10,884 nt of DNA from Lachnospiraceae bacterium (GCA_014804285.1 JAAVAA010000034.1:1-10884), one strand, 5' to 3'. Counted from the first letter of the stretch, positions 1-7,813 are shown. The notes: generated by a model not told the origin, from the letters alone. Numbers and translations: made by a program.

Positions 1-10
1 AGGGAAAATA

Positions 11-2590
11 ATGGCTGAGAATAAGTTTTATGATTATGCGACAGGGAAAGAAGTTAAGAACAATCCAGAAGAGGCCTATCGTCAATTGTTTGAGCATATT
101 CTTATTGATGATTTAGGGTATCCAAAGTCTCATATCGATATTGAAGTGATACTTCAGCGGGGAGCTAAACGTAATGCGGAAGAGGTAGATATTGTTGTGT
201 ATGATAGTGATATACACAAACAGGAGAATGCTTATATTATTATTGAAATTGAAACTCCTAAAAAGAAATATGATTTGCAAGCATTTTCGTATGTGACAGC
301 CACTACTGCTCCATATTGTGTTTGGTTTGCTGGATTTGATAAGAATAGTGAAGGGCCTTTTTATCACTATAGGGATTTGGCAACAGATCCCAAAAAATTT
401 ATGACAATTCCTACTTTGCCACGATATGGAGAGACACAAGATACAATTGGAAAGTATAGAAAGCAGGATCTAAAACCAGCTAAAGCTTTGAAATTGCTTT
501 TTAGCCGTATGTATTATAAGTTATATGGTAATGGTCCTATTAAAAGGGAAGAAAATATTGCAATTGAAGTTATTAAGCTACTTTTCTGCAAAATTATGGA
601 TGAGTTGAGTCCAGATGAATTATGCCAATTTAGAGCAACACCAGTAGAGTTGACATCAGATGAGGGAAAGAAGAAAATTAGAAAAAGAATAGAGGGACTT
701 TATGAGAAATTGTTGAAAGACCCTGATTTTGGAACTATGTTTAAGGGTGAGCAATTGGAATATGATGATGAATGGATTGCCTATATAGTTAGTGAATTGC
801 AGAGTATAGCTCTTATGCATGAAGATACGAATACAGATGCATTAGGAGATGCTTATGAAATATTATTACCTTCAACATTAAAAGGTGAAAGTGGACAATT
901 TTTTACTCCACGTGAAATTGTTCGATTCGCAATGGATGTGATTGAACCATCATATAAAAATAACGAATTGATCTTGGATACTGCTTGCGGTTCGGGTGGT
1001 TTTTTGTCAATTGCTATTGAAAAATTAAGAAAACAAATAGAGGAATTATATAAAAATAGAGGATTTTCTAAAGATAAGTTGAATTCTATGCTAAAGGATT
1101 ATGCGGATAAATATATATATGGTTGTGATATTGACCCATTATTATATAGAATTTCCAAATCATATATGGCAATTGTAGGAGATGGAAAGAGTAATATTTA
1201 TAATTTTGATTCATTAGAGCCATATGACAACTTACATCCTAATTTTAGAAAGAGAATTAAGCCGGGATCGGTAGATGTTATAACGACAAATCCTCCTTTT
1301 GGAACTAAAATTGACGATAATAGGGATTATGTTCTAGAGAAGTATGAATTAGGGCATAAGCTTGCTGAGGGTATGCCGACAAATACACTTGTAGATGGGC
1401 AAGATCCTGATAAACTATTTGTGGAAAGAGATATTTTTTATTTGAAGGATGCAACGGATACTCAAGATGGTGGCCGTATGGTGATTGTTTTGCCTAAGCA
1501 AAATTTGTCAGGGGCGCAAGACGAAAGTGTAGAATTTAGAAAATGGCTGCTCTCTAAAGTTCAAATTACTGCAATTGTTGATTTGCCGAGAGAAGCTTTT
1601 CAGCCGCATACAGGGACCAAAACTTCATTGGTGTTTTTGAAGAAAGTTAATAAAATTCCAGAAGATTATTCTATTTTTATGGCAGTATCAGAAGCGGTAG
1701 GACATGATAGGAGAGGAAATCCTCTTTATAAAAAAGATGCCTCAGGAATGAATCTTTTGGACGAAGATGGTAAAGAAGTTATTTGGAATGATTTGCCTCA
1801 AATATATGAACAATGGAAGCACTTTTTATTGTCGGGCACTGTTGCAGAGCTGGACGGTGAACATGTTCCAAGTTGTTTTATTGTTAATTCAACACAGATA
1901 ATAGCAGATGCAACACGAAGAATTGATGCGTGGTATTGGGATCCTAATAAAAATAATTTGGCAAAAGAGTTAGAAGAGTCTATTGGTGAGGAAGTCACAG
2001 AAATCGTAAGATTAGGTGATTTAGTTGTTGAGCATGGTATTTTCTATCCGGGGCGGCATAAACGAAATTATGTGGAGCCTAGTGCTGAAAGTGTTCCATT
2101 TTATTCGGGAACTCAAATCCTCCAAATTCGACCTTTTGATCTGCAATATCAACCGAAAGATTATAAACCAGCAGCTAAACATTTTGTTGAAAAGGATTGG
2201 ATTTTGATTACTCGTTCAGGCTCAACAGGAAGAGTTGTTATGGTTACTGATAGTATGGCGGGGACTATGGTTTCGGAACATGTGATTCGTGTTATTTGTG
2301 ATGAGAATTTGATTGATCCCTATTATGTGTATGCGTATCTTTCAACTGATAAAATTGGGAAAATCTTATTGGAAAAGGGGATATACGCTTCTGTGGTTGA
2401 CCATATCACGCCAGATTTTGTCGCCACTATTCCTATACCAAGGCTTCAACCGGAAAAAGAAAAAGAAATTGCAGATAAAGTAAGAGCTGCAGAAGCAAAG
2501 CGCGATGAAGCTAATAGGGTGTTTGAAGATGAACGGAGTGTTATTGAAGAGATGATGCTTAACAATAAGAAGAATATTCCAAATGATTGA
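11..2590 (+). CDS. Single-chain restriction-modification protein (nuclease-like N terminus, N6-adenine methylase, specificity domain)
   Basis: The 859-residue protein appears to combine all parts of a restriction-modification enzyme in one chain. Residues ~15-115 resemble the HSDR_N-type PD-(D/E)xK fold (D60 in VDIVVYD, then strand IIIEIE at 76-81). Residues ~250-560 are an N6-adenine methylase of type I HsdM kind: QFFTPREIV at 296-304, SAM-binding DTACGSGG at 323-330, catalytic NPPF at 427-430. Residues ~660-815 resemble one HsdS target-recognition half (LITRSGSTG at 732-740), ending in a charged helix at ~815-848 that could be a coiled coil. It probably methylates adenine at a specific site, and may cut unmodified DNA as type IIG enzymes do. 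Odd point: the usual ExK lysine is glutamate (E79-I-E81), so cutting may be lost, use K84-K86, or come from a partner upstream of the window. The start is chosen because AGGGA lies five bases before ATG. The methylase call is firm; the overall type is inferred. Confidence 0.88.
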   Translation: MAENKFYDYATGKEVKNNPEEAYRQLFEHILIDDLGYPKSHIDIEVILQRGAKRNAEEVDIVVYDSDIHKQENAYIIIEIETPKKKYDLQAFSYVTATTAPYCVWFAGFDKNSEGPFYHYRDLATDPKKFMTIPTLPRYGETQDTIGKYRKQDLKPAKALKLLFSRMYYKLYGNGPIKREENIAIEVIKLLFCKIMDELSPDELCQFRATPVELTSDEGKKKIRKRIEGLYEKLLKDPDFGTMFKGEQLEYDDEWIAYIVSELQSIALMHEDTNTDALGDAYEILLPSTLKGESGQFFTPREIVRFAMDVIEPSYKNNELILDTACGSGGFLSIAIEKLRKQIEELYKNRGFSKDKLNSMLKDYADKYIYGCDIDPLLYRISKSYMAIVGDGKSNIYNFDSLEPYDNLHPNFRKRIKPGSVDVITTNPPFGTKIDDNRDYVLEKYELGHKLAEGMPTNTLVDGQDPDKLFVERDIFYLKDATDTQDGGRMVIVLPKQNLSGAQDESVEFRKWLLSKVQITAIVDLPREAFQPHTGTKTSLVFLKKVNKIPEDYSIFMAVSEAVGHDRRGNPLYKKDASGMNLLDEDGKEVIWNDLPQIYEQWKHFLLSGTVAELDGEHVPSCFIVNSTQIIADATRRIDAWYWDPNKNNLAKELEESIGEEVTEIVRLGDLVVEHGIFYPGRHKRNYVEPSAESVPFYSGTQILQIRPFDLQYQPKDYKPAAKHFVEKDWILITRSGSTGRVVMVTDSMAGTMVSEHVIRVICDENLIDPYYVYAYLSTDKIGKILLEKGIYASVVDHITPDFVATIPIPRLQPEKEKEIADKVRAAEAKRDEANRVFEDERSVIEEMMLNNKKNIPND

Positions 2591-2654
2591 TATTAATTTG
2601 CCTAGCATTTTGTTTTACGACTTAATATTTTGCTACGGATATATATTAACTATT

Positions 2655-3074
2655 ATGACGGCAAAAGAATATTTAAGTCAGGCATACCGGATAGACCAGC
2701 GCATCAACAGCAAGTTAGAGCAGGTAGGAAGCCTGCGTGCATTGGCAACGAAGACGACTGCCACTATATCCAATACGCCACCCAGCGGCAGCAGGGATAT
2801 CCAGCCCATGGAGAGTATTATTGTGAAAATCTTTGCTCTGGAATATGAGATCAATGCGGATATAGATGCGCTGGTGGATTTGAAACGGGAGATTGTAGGG
2901 GTGATTAAATCTATAGAGAACCCGGAATACCAGACGCTGTTGGAGCTTAGGTATCTATGCTTTTTCTCTTGGGAGAAGGTGGCTGTGGAAATGGACAATG
3001 ACCTGCGGTATCTTCATAAGCTCCACGGGAAAGCTTTAGCGCAGTGTGAGGCGTATATTCCAGCTGTAGAGTAA
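2655..3074 (+). CDS. DUF1492-like phage regulator (sigma region 4-like HTH)
   Basis: This encodes a 139-residue soluble protein resembling the DUF1492 family, small phage and prophage proteins of Firmicutes usually found just before the HNH/terminase late genes. The N-terminal two thirds are helical and charged (ALATKTTATISNTPPSGSRD at ~30-48, then paired helices at 52-88). The C terminus, LLELRYLCFFSWEKVAVEM followed by DLRYLHKLHGKAL (~95-128), looks like the helix-turn-helix of sigma-70 region 4, so a role in late transcription is likely but inferred. The frame is open upstream to 2583, but the internal ATG at 2655 matches the family start MTAKEYLSQAYRID. No clear Shine-Dalgarno precedes it, which suggests that its native 5' region was replaced when the restriction gene landed 64 bases upstream. 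A broken second copy of its 3' part flanks the IS21 element downstream. Confidence 0.8.
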   Translation: MTAKEYLSQAYRIDQRINSKLEQVGSLRALATKTTATISNTPPSGSRDIQPMESIIVKIFALEYEINADIDALVDLKREIVGVIKSIENPEYQTLLELRYLCFFSWEKVAVEMDNDLRYLHKLHGKALAQCEAYIPAVE

Positions 3075-3076
3075 AC

Positions 3077-3116
3077 AAAGAGGCACATACACAATTACAG
3101 AAGTATGTGCCTCTTT
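3077..3116 (+). terminator. Strong intrinsic terminator after the DUF1492 gene, probably bidirectional
   Basis: A perfect 14-bp inverted repeat (AAAGAGGCACATAC at 3077-3090, complement at 3103-3116) encloses a 12-base loop and is followed by TTATA on the plus strand. Read on the minus strand, the stem runs into TTTGTTT. It starts three bases after the DUF1492 stop and lies just beyond the stop of the convergent minus-strand gene, so it can end both transcripts. Confidence 0.85.
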
Positions 3117-3129
3117 TATAATCAGAATT

Positions 3130-3693
3130 TTACGGTGAAAAGACGTATGAGCATAGTAGATTTACAAACACACCAAAAAATTTGTTGTAATACATATTAT
3201 CATCTATGTATTGAAACATGTATCTCCACTGGTTAAAACTTTCCGCATGAAGATGTATATTTTTTCTTAGCTCAGTTTCATCTATATTTGCCGCATTTTT
3301 TAACTTGTCTTTTAAGGACTGCTTTAGTGGTGGCGGTAACAAACCAAAAAGATATTCTAAATCATGACCTTGGGCAGAAATGCAGAAACTAATTTGATTT
3401 TCTACCAGTAAATATTTCAGAGCTAATTCACAAGCAAAAGCTCCGTTGACAATATAGGGAACTTCCAATAAAGTCGGATTCTTATGTTCAGGAGGTGTTT
3501 CTACAATACCACTTTTTTCCAGTCTTTTTTCCAACCCTTTGAACACATCATAAAAAGCGGCACATTCTTGAAGAATAATGGTGGTGGTAATATCAACAGA
3601 TTTATTTTTACAGTTCTGACATTCTTCTGAATTGGCATCATAATATGCACAATTTGCCGGATTAGGTGTTGGGATATACTTTTTTGTACTCAT
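3130..3693 (-). CDS. HEPN-like orphan protein, candidate prophage cargo
   Basis: A 187-residue protein of unknown function. The start is ATG at 3693 because AAGGAGGA lies seven to eight bases upstream on the minus strand; a TTG two codons earlier would overlap that spacing. The N terminus has a small cysteine cluster (C15, C25, C28) that could be a partial metal site. The middle, GAFACELALKYLL (84-96), then GHDLEYLF (109-116), then FNQWRYMF (153-160), follows a helical pattern seen in HEPN-type and related orphan proteins. An R-x5-H occurs at R143/H149 (RKNIHLH), which could be a HEPN ribonuclease motif or chance. There is no signal peptide or clear membrane segment. The gene is reversed relative to phage genes, has its own promoter, and sits between the DUF1492 terminator and a GACAC array, as expected for a self-expressed prophage cargo gene. 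An RNase or defence role is inference only. Confidence 0.72.
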   Translation of the reverse strand: MSTKKYIPTPNPANCAYYDANSEECQNCKNKSVDITTTIILQECAAFYDVFKGLEKRLEKSGIVETPPEHKNPTLLEVPYIVNGAFACELALKYLLVENQISFCISAQGHDLEYLFGLLPPPLKQSLKDKLKNAANIDETELRKNIHLHAESFNQWRYMFQYIDDNMYYNKFFGVFVNLLCSYVFSP

Positions 3694-3724
3694 TAGCAAA
3701 TCCTCCTTACAGTTGAATGCACTT

Positions 3725-3753
3725 AGTGTAACATACGATCAGGCTATTTTCAA
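3725..3753 (-). promoter_or_regulatory. Sigma-A-type promoter for the HEPN-like gene
   Basis: On the minus strand TTGAAA (3748-3753) is separated by 17 bases from TACACT (3725-3730), 32 bases before the ATG at 3693. The -35 matches the consensus at five of six positions and the -10 at four of six. Independent expression of the reverse-strand gene is therefore plausible. Confidence 0.5.
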
Positions 3754-3771
3754 TTTGTTAAAAAAAAAGAG

Positions 3772-3796
3772 GACACTAAAAGAAATTGAAGGACAC
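3772..3796 (+). promoter_or_regulatory. Degenerate copy of the phased GACAC array
   Basis: GACAC occurs at 3772 and 3792, exactly 20 bases apart. The middle position, 3782, reads GAAAT. The same layout with three intact GACAC units at 10-base intervals is found twice upstream of the HNH gene (7716 and 7823), and the bases around it (GAGGACACTAAAAGA) are shared. Here the promoter-like bases that follow in the other copies are lost: the sequence passes at about 3805/3806 directly into a DUF1492 gene fragment. Confidence 0.55.
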
Positions 3797-3805
3797 TCTG
3801 AAAAT

Positions 3806-3860
3806 CAGATGCTGTTGGAGCTTCGGTATCTATGTTTTTTCTCTCGGGAAAAGGTGGCCG
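3806..3860 (+). pseudogene. Second DUF1492 gene copy, left fragment
   Basis: These 55 bases encode QMLLELRYLCFFSREKVAV, nearly the same as residues ~93-111 of the intact DUF1492 protein at 2655-3074. There is no N-terminal part: the fragment begins abruptly after the GACAC array. It is cut by the IS21 element after 3860 and continues at 6439. The bases differ from the intact copy mainly at synonymous or conservative positions, so this is a related allele from another phage or an old duplicate. Confidence 0.75.
3853..3860. repeat. Target-site duplication, left copy
   Basis: GGTGGCCG directly borders the left end of the IS21 element and is repeated exactly at its right end (6439-6446). Eight bases lies in the range known for IS21-family insertions. 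Confidence 0.88.
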
Positions 3861-3874
3861 TGCAAATTCCGGTC
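3861..3874 (+). repeat. IS21 left terminal inverted repeat
   Basis: TGCAAATTCCGGTC is an exact inverse of the right end at 6425-6438. It begins with the TG dinucleotide usual for IS21-family ends and directly follows the duplicated target. Confidence 0.9.
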
Positions 3875-4016
3875 GAACGGTACACCCATTCCGAAATTAG
3901 CGGTATGATTATTCCAGATTAGCGGTACGTATTTTCTGCTCCATCGGTACACCCTTTCCTTTATTATTGTGATGTAACTATTATTATTTATCACAGTGTA
4001 AAGAAAGGAGCAGATT

Positions 4017-5587
4017 ATGCACGATTACCTACTATCATTGGTGTCATAGAACTGAGAGTTAATCAGGAAAGCTATGACACAGTTCAAAAGCGGTACCGTA
4101 TTGGGAGAAGCGGGATATCGCTTATCATGAACCGCTTTAAAGACTCAGGATTATCACTGGAGGATTTGAAGCAGATGTCCCCCGGGAAGGTTGTCGATTT
4201 GATCTATCCACACGACAATCTTCGTCATAAAAGCATCCCTCTGCCGGATTTTGAAAAGATCCATGCACAGATGATACAGATGGGAAAGCATGCGGACCTG
4301 AGTTATCTCTGGATCGATTATAAGAAACTAAATCCTGGTGGATACCAGCCGTCCCAGTTTTATAAGCTGTACGGCGACTTTGTGAAAGAAACTTATGGTA
4401 CTGACCGGGCATCCATGCCAGTCGAACGGATTCCAGGTGAAAAGATGTATATCGACTGGGTTGGGGACCAACCTGAACTTTTGCTTGATACATCCACCGG
4501 TGAACTGCAAAAGGTCCATATCTTCACAACAACGCTTGGTTTCAGCAGCCTTATTTATGCCGAGATCTTTCTGGATGAAAAGCTTCCACAGTTTATTGCA
4601 GGAACTGTGCATGCGTTGTCATTTTATGGCGCTGTTCCTAAATATCTTGTCCCGGATAACCTTAAAACTGCTGTCACGAAGCATACAAAGGATGAACTCG
4701 TGCTCTAGTCGGCTTTCTCCGATCTGGAGAGCTTCTACGATACGATCATTCTTCCACCGCCGCCACGCAAGCCCAAAGGAAAACCGACCGTTGAAAATCA
4801 TGTCCGTTTCCTGGAAACCCACCTGATTGAAGAACTCAGGAAAGAAACTTATACTTCACTTGAGGCCTTGAATGCTGCGGCAAAAAGAATAGTAGCAGAC
4901 ATCAACCGGCGACCCTTCCAGAAAAGATCCGATATCCGTGAATCACGCAGCACCGGATTCGAGAAGTATGACAAACCGCGTATGAACCAGCTTCCAGGCG
5001 AAAACTACACGCTTTGTGATTACAAGTACTTCCTTAAAGTTCCTGATAATTATCATCTTGAGTATGATGCCCACTACTACTCAGTATTGTATACTTATAT
5101 GGGAAAACCTGCAATTCTCAAAGCGACCATGACAGAAATCCGTATCTGCGATGAATATAACCGCCTGATTTGTAAGCACCCAAGATCCTACCGGGATTTT
5201 CCGCTGTATGTTACCGACAGCAGCCACATGCCGCAGGAGCATCTGTATTACAAAGAGGTCAATGCGCACGATGGGGCTTATTTCCGCCGCTGGGCCTCCG
5301 TATATGGCGATTCTATGGTTATGCTGATCGACCGGATCCTCCGCAGTCCAAAACATGAGGAACAGGCCTACAACAGCTGTGCAGGTGTACTGCACTCCTG
5401 TAAGGATGTTCCGCATAACCTGATCAGGGAAGCAGCTGATAAATGTGTTGCTGCCAATGCCTGTAAGTATTCTTACTTCAAAAAGGTTCTGGGCATGATG
5501 AAAAGGGAACATGCCGTCGGCACAGCAGGTGCCTCTGGAAAACTTCCTTCCCATTCAAATATCCGGGGAAAGGAGGCCTATAAATGA
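4017..5587 (+). pseudogene. istA: istA, IS21-family DDE transposase, broken by frameshift and amber codon
   Basis: The original gene probably began at ATG 4017, six bases after AAAGGAG. That frame ends after ten codons at TAG 4047. The true frame (ELRVNQESYDTVQKRYRIGR, a helix-turn-helix start) resumes at 4031, which fits loss of one A from CTA-ACT near 4031. The frame then runs to a TAG at 4706-4708 and continues open to TGA at 5585-5587, for a protein of about 520 residues, normal for IstA. The catalytic triad is readable: D in YIDWVGD (codon 4454), D in VPDNLKTAV (4655), E in KPTVENH (4793). The amber codon falls between the second D and the E, so the truncated product would lack the third catalytic residue. 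The C-terminal part is well preserved, so decay looks recent. The stop overlaps the istB start (ATGA), as in related elements. Confidence 0.92.
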
Positions 5588-6348
5588 GTATCAAAGTTGA
5601 GACAGCATTATCGGCGGAAGAACAGATCCTGCTGACCCGTTTGAAAAGCTTTCGTGTTCCTGAAATGGCCAGAGCCCTTGAAGCACAATTGAAAGATCCA
5701 AATGCAGACCTGAACACGTTCATGGAACGAATCTCTCAGCTTATAGACGCTGAATGGCAGGCAAGAGCCGATAAGCGGTTTAACCGTCTGATGAAAGAAG
5801 CCCATCTGCGGTATCCTACAGCAGATCTGGATGAAACGATCTATCGCCCGGAACGCCGGCTGGATACCCAGACCATAGAGCGCCTGAGCACCTGCCACTG
5901 GATCGATGAAGGTAAAAATCTCATTGTGACCGGTTCTTCGGCAAGCGGGAAAACTTACCTGATCAATGCGATCTGCATCACAGCCATGCGTCAGTCTAGG
6001 CATGTCAGGTATATCAAAGCCAATACTCTTATGAGTGAAATGGAACAGGCCCGGATTAAATCCACAAATCTGGATTATCTGAACAGGCTTACCCGTCTGG
6101 ACCTTCTTGTGATAGACGATTTTGGTCTTATGGATCTTGACTTGGATAAATGCCGTGATCTCTTTGAGGTCCTTGACAGCAGAGATGGCTGAAAGTCTAC
6201 TGTGGTCGTCTCACAGTTCCCGGTGAGCTCATGGTTCGATATGTTCTCAGATAACACTTATGCTGATGCCTGCCTGACTAGGATCACTGATAAGCATCAT
6301 ACCTATCGCCTGGAAATGAATGGCATAAATATGAGAGAAACTGATTAA
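5584..6348 (+). pseudogene. istB: istB, IS21-family AAA+ ATPase helper, truncated by TGA
   Basis: IstB is the ATPase that assembles IstA on target DNA. The start ATG at 5584 overlaps the istA stop and is preceded by AAAGGAGG, giving translational coupling. The N-terminal helical region is followed by Walker A GSSASGKT (117-124) and Walker B LLVIDDFG (174-181). A TGA at 6190-6192 (codon 203) stops the protein after LDSRDG. The same frame then continues with KSTVVVSQFPVSSWFD and TRITDKHHTYRLEMNG to TAA at 6346-6348, the expected family C terminus with its sensor region. The full gene would encode 254 residues. The nonsense change probably arose from an arginine codon (CGA or AGA). The truncated ATPase is unlikely to work. 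Confidence 0.92.
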
Positions 6349-6424
6349 TCCTTAACAGAAGCGGTACTTCGTACCGTTCAAAATGGAATGGCCGTTCCAC
6401 TTCGGTGGAGCGGTTGTCCCATTT

Positions 6425-6438
6425 GACCGGAATTTGCA
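6425..6438 (-). repeat. IS21 right terminal inverted repeat
   Basis: GACCGGAATTTGCA is the exact complement of the left end at 3861-3874 and ends in CA directly before the duplicated target GGTGGCCG. Confidence 0.9.
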
Positions 6439-6446
6439 GGTGGCCG
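6439..6446. repeat. Target-site duplication, right copy
   Basis: GGTGGCCG repeats the eight bases at 3853-3860. Removing the IS and one copy restores an uninterrupted DUF1492 reading frame across the site (KVAVKMDYDLRYLHKLHG). Confidence 0.88.
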
Positions 6447-6528
6447 TGAAAATGGACTATGACCTGCGGTATCTTCATAAACTCCACGGGAACTGGCAAA
6501 GTGTGAGGCTTTTATTCCGGCTGGGTGA
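6439..6528 (+). pseudogene. Second DUF1492 gene copy, right fragment
   Basis: This continues the fragment ending at 3860: VAVKMDYDLRYLHKLHG matches residues ~109-125 of the intact protein. A small deletion after CACGGGAA shifts the frame. The old C terminus (KCEAFIPAG, compare QCEAYIPAV) is readable in another frame and ends at TGA 6526-6528. This copy therefore lacks its N terminus, is split by an IS, and is frameshifted. Confidence 0.75.
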
Positions 6529-6538
6529 TAAAATAAAG

Positions 6539-6563
6539 GGCGCATACCTGTGTGATATGCGTC
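6539..6563 (+). terminator. Decayed counterpart of the DUF1492 terminator
   Basis: GGCGCATA (6539-6546) pairs with TATGCGTC (6556-6563) in an eight-pair stem with one G-T pair and a nine-base loop. It sits at the same place relative to the DUF1492 remnant as the strong hairpin at 3077-3116, and the core (GGCRCATA with its partner) is related. The tail is only TTGATGG, so termination is likely weak. Confidence 0.5.
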
Positions 6564-6600
6564 TTGATGGTTAGCAATTAGTTATAACAGTATTATTTGC

Positions 6601-7530
6601 TCAGTATTCATCCCCTCTTCTGTGTTGCCTTAAATTTTTCCCGTAAATCATACAATATTTCCAAAAGATGTCAGAAACTACATTGTCATTATAATCGCTT
6701 AAATGATATGCGTCTTCAAAGTCATCGTACATTATTCCGTGAAGTTGCAATAGTGAATTATAGTATCCAAAAAAATGCTCTCTTTTTTCTGAATATTTGA
6801 ACATTTCTTCAAAAACAATTTCTTCTTTTAATGTTTCAGAGAATAAATATGTGACTAGTAAAATTATAGCTTGTCTTTCTTGCTCACATCCTTCAAATCG
6901 AAAGGCATCTAATTGGTATATATCATTTATAACTTTATCTACTATTATTCGATTATGCAGAAATTTATATTTTATTTGCAATGCGTACAATAGATATATT
7001 GAATCGATATACCTTTCGATTTTTAAGTCGCTGTTTGTTTGCATCATAATAACTTCATAATCTTTTTCTGGTGATGCGTACTGTTTTAAGCCTGTATTTG
7101 TGAATTTCAATAAATAATCATTAAGTAATTTATTATTTGCAATATCAAGTACAAAATTAACTAATTTTATTTCACCGTTTCCATTAAAAAGCCTATAAGG
7201 AGATAATCCTGTTTCTAATGAATAATTCTTACGTTTGAAATGTCTAGGGGTAATATAGCGAATTGTATTTTCATAGAACATACTGTTTTCATAGCAGATG
7301 TGTAATTCATTATCGACATATTCATTATATTTTAAAAGACAAACCCCTAAAAATCTAGAATAGCTCAGTAAATTTCTATCTTTTGAACCATTGACTTCTT
7401 TTCTTATTTCTTCGGCAATATAATATTCTACGTTTTGTTTATTCATTACAGGGAGATCTTCTACTTCAATTTTATAATTTCTTTGCATTCCTGTGCCACT
7501 TGCTATATCCTCTATTCTAAAATAAATCAT
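6601..7530 (-). CDS. A+T-rich orphan protein of 309 residues, candidate prophage cargo
   Basis: I do not recognise this family. The protein is soluble-looking, rich in Tyr, Asn, Lys, Glu and Ile, without signal peptide or clear membrane helix. The N-terminal ~110 residues look like mixed alpha/beta (IYFRIEDI, YKIEVEDLPV, NELHICYENSMFYENTIRYI). The remainder is mainly helical, with a long segment at ~165-250 (ERYIDSIYLLYALQIKYKFL, QAIILLVTYLFSETLKEEI) and a basic end (KNLRQHRRGDEY). Start ATG 7530 has AAGAAGGT about ten bases upstream. The base composition is much more A+T-rich than the IS and PHP genes, indicating separate transfer. Its place matches that of the HEPN-like gene: reversed, just after a DUF1492 terminator and before a GACAC array. 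Defence or toxin function would be inference from location alone. Confidence 0.78.
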   Translation of the reverse strand: MIYFRIEDIASGTGMQRNYKIEVEDLPVMNKQNVEYYIAEEIRKEVNGSKDRNLLSYSRFLGVCLLKYNEYVDNELHICYENSMFYENTIRYITPRHFKRKNYSLETGLSPYRLFNGNGEIKLVNFVLDIANNKLLNDYLLKFTNTGLKQYASPEKDYEVIMMQTNSDLKIERYIDSIYLLYALQIKYKFLHNRIIVDKVINDIYQLDAFRFEGCEQERQAIILLVTYLFSETLKEEIVFEEMFKYSEKREHFFGYYNSLLQLHGIMYDDFEDAYHLSDYNDNVVSDIFWKYCMIYGKNLRQHRRGDEY

Positions 7531-7573
7531 TTTGTTATGTACCTTCTTTCAATAATATCTAGTTGTAATAAGC

Positions 7574-7602
7574 ATTATATACTAGCTTAACTCGACAAAA
7601 AA
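7574..7602 (-). promoter_or_regulatory. Possible promoter of the 309-residue orphan, with overlapping inverted repeat
   Basis: On the minus strand a perfect TATAAT (7574-7579) lies about 45 bases before the ATG at 7530. The -35 at 17 bases is only TTTTTT (7597-7602), so the -10 carries the call. A six-base inverted repeat, TTAACT (7587-7592) and AGTTAA (7602-7607), spans the -35 and spacer and could be an operator. Confidence 0.4.
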
Positions 7603-7706
7603 GTTAAATGTTTATTAAAGATATATAACTTTTGTTGCTTGGTCTATTTAAGATTATTCTGGTAATTTGCCGATACATGAGTTTGGCATTCGGTTCATAC
7701 AAATTC

Positions 7707-7766
7707 TTGAAAGAGGACACTAAAAGACATAGAAAGACACTATGGAAATCTGATAGTATTACAATA
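7707..7766 (+). repeat. Tandem cassette repeat, copy A
   Basis: Sixty bases repeated at 7814-7873 with only three mismatches and an offset of 107. The block contains the three phased GACAC units and the TAGTATTACAATA segment. Confidence 0.88.
7716..7765 (+). promoter_or_regulatory. GACAC array with promoter-like -10, copy A
   Basis: GACAC, GACAT and GACAC start at 7716, 7726 and 7736, on the same DNA face at ten-base intervals. TACAAT at 7760-7765 lies 18 bases after the last GACACT. This looks like an activator or alternative sigma site array feeding a -10 element. The DUF1492-type regulator upstream is a natural candidate to act here, but that link is inference. Confidence 0.55.
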
Positions 7767-7789
7767 GCCACAAAGATAAAATACTGTGG

Positions 7790-7807
7790 CCCACACAGAA
7801 ATGTGGG
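7790..7807 (+). terminator. Hairpin after cassette A, weak terminator
   Basis: CCCACA (7790-7795) and TGTGGG (7802-7807) form a six-pair stem with loop CAGAAA, followed by GATATTTT. It is the counterpart of the stronger hairpin at 7894-7913. The CACAGAAATGTG core replaces CGCAGAAATGCG, a paired change that keeps the stem. Confidence 0.5.
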
Positions 7808-7813
7808 GATATT

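Larger units (their letters stand above)
3861..6438 (+). mobile_element. IS21-family insertion sequence, complete ends, inactivated genes
   Basis: The element is 2578 bp, bounded by the 14-bp inverted repeat TGCAAATTCCGGTC (3861-3874 and complement at 6425-6438), with the 5'-TG...CA-3' termini typical of IS21. It contains istA then istB in the usual order with overlapping stop and start. Subterminal repeats, likely transposase sites, are visible: ATTCC..ATTAGCGGTA at 3888-3905 and 3911-3927, other CGGTAC units near 3877 and 3935, and a CGGTAC/GTACCG pair near 6361-6378. It interrupts a DUF1492 gene remnant. The ends and target duplication are intact, but istA has a one-base deletion and an amber codon and istB has a TGA codon, so it cannot move by itself unless helped in trans. 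Confidence 0.93.

Noticed and set aside
2583..2654. Upstream extension of the DUF1492 frame to ATG 2583, overlapping the restriction gene
   Set aside because: The extra 24 residues are hydrophobic A+T-rich sequence unlike the family, and the family start motif begins at the internal ATG 2655.
3713..3922. A 69-residue ORF across the GACAC array, DUF1492 fragment and IS end
   Set aside because: It is a chance join of three unrelated pieces with a TTG start and no ribosome site. The pieces are annotated separately.
5081..5554. Minus-strand ORFs inside the IS (such as 5081-5554 and 5608-6003)
   Set aside because: They are shadows of istA and istB, which have clear family motifs on the plus strand.
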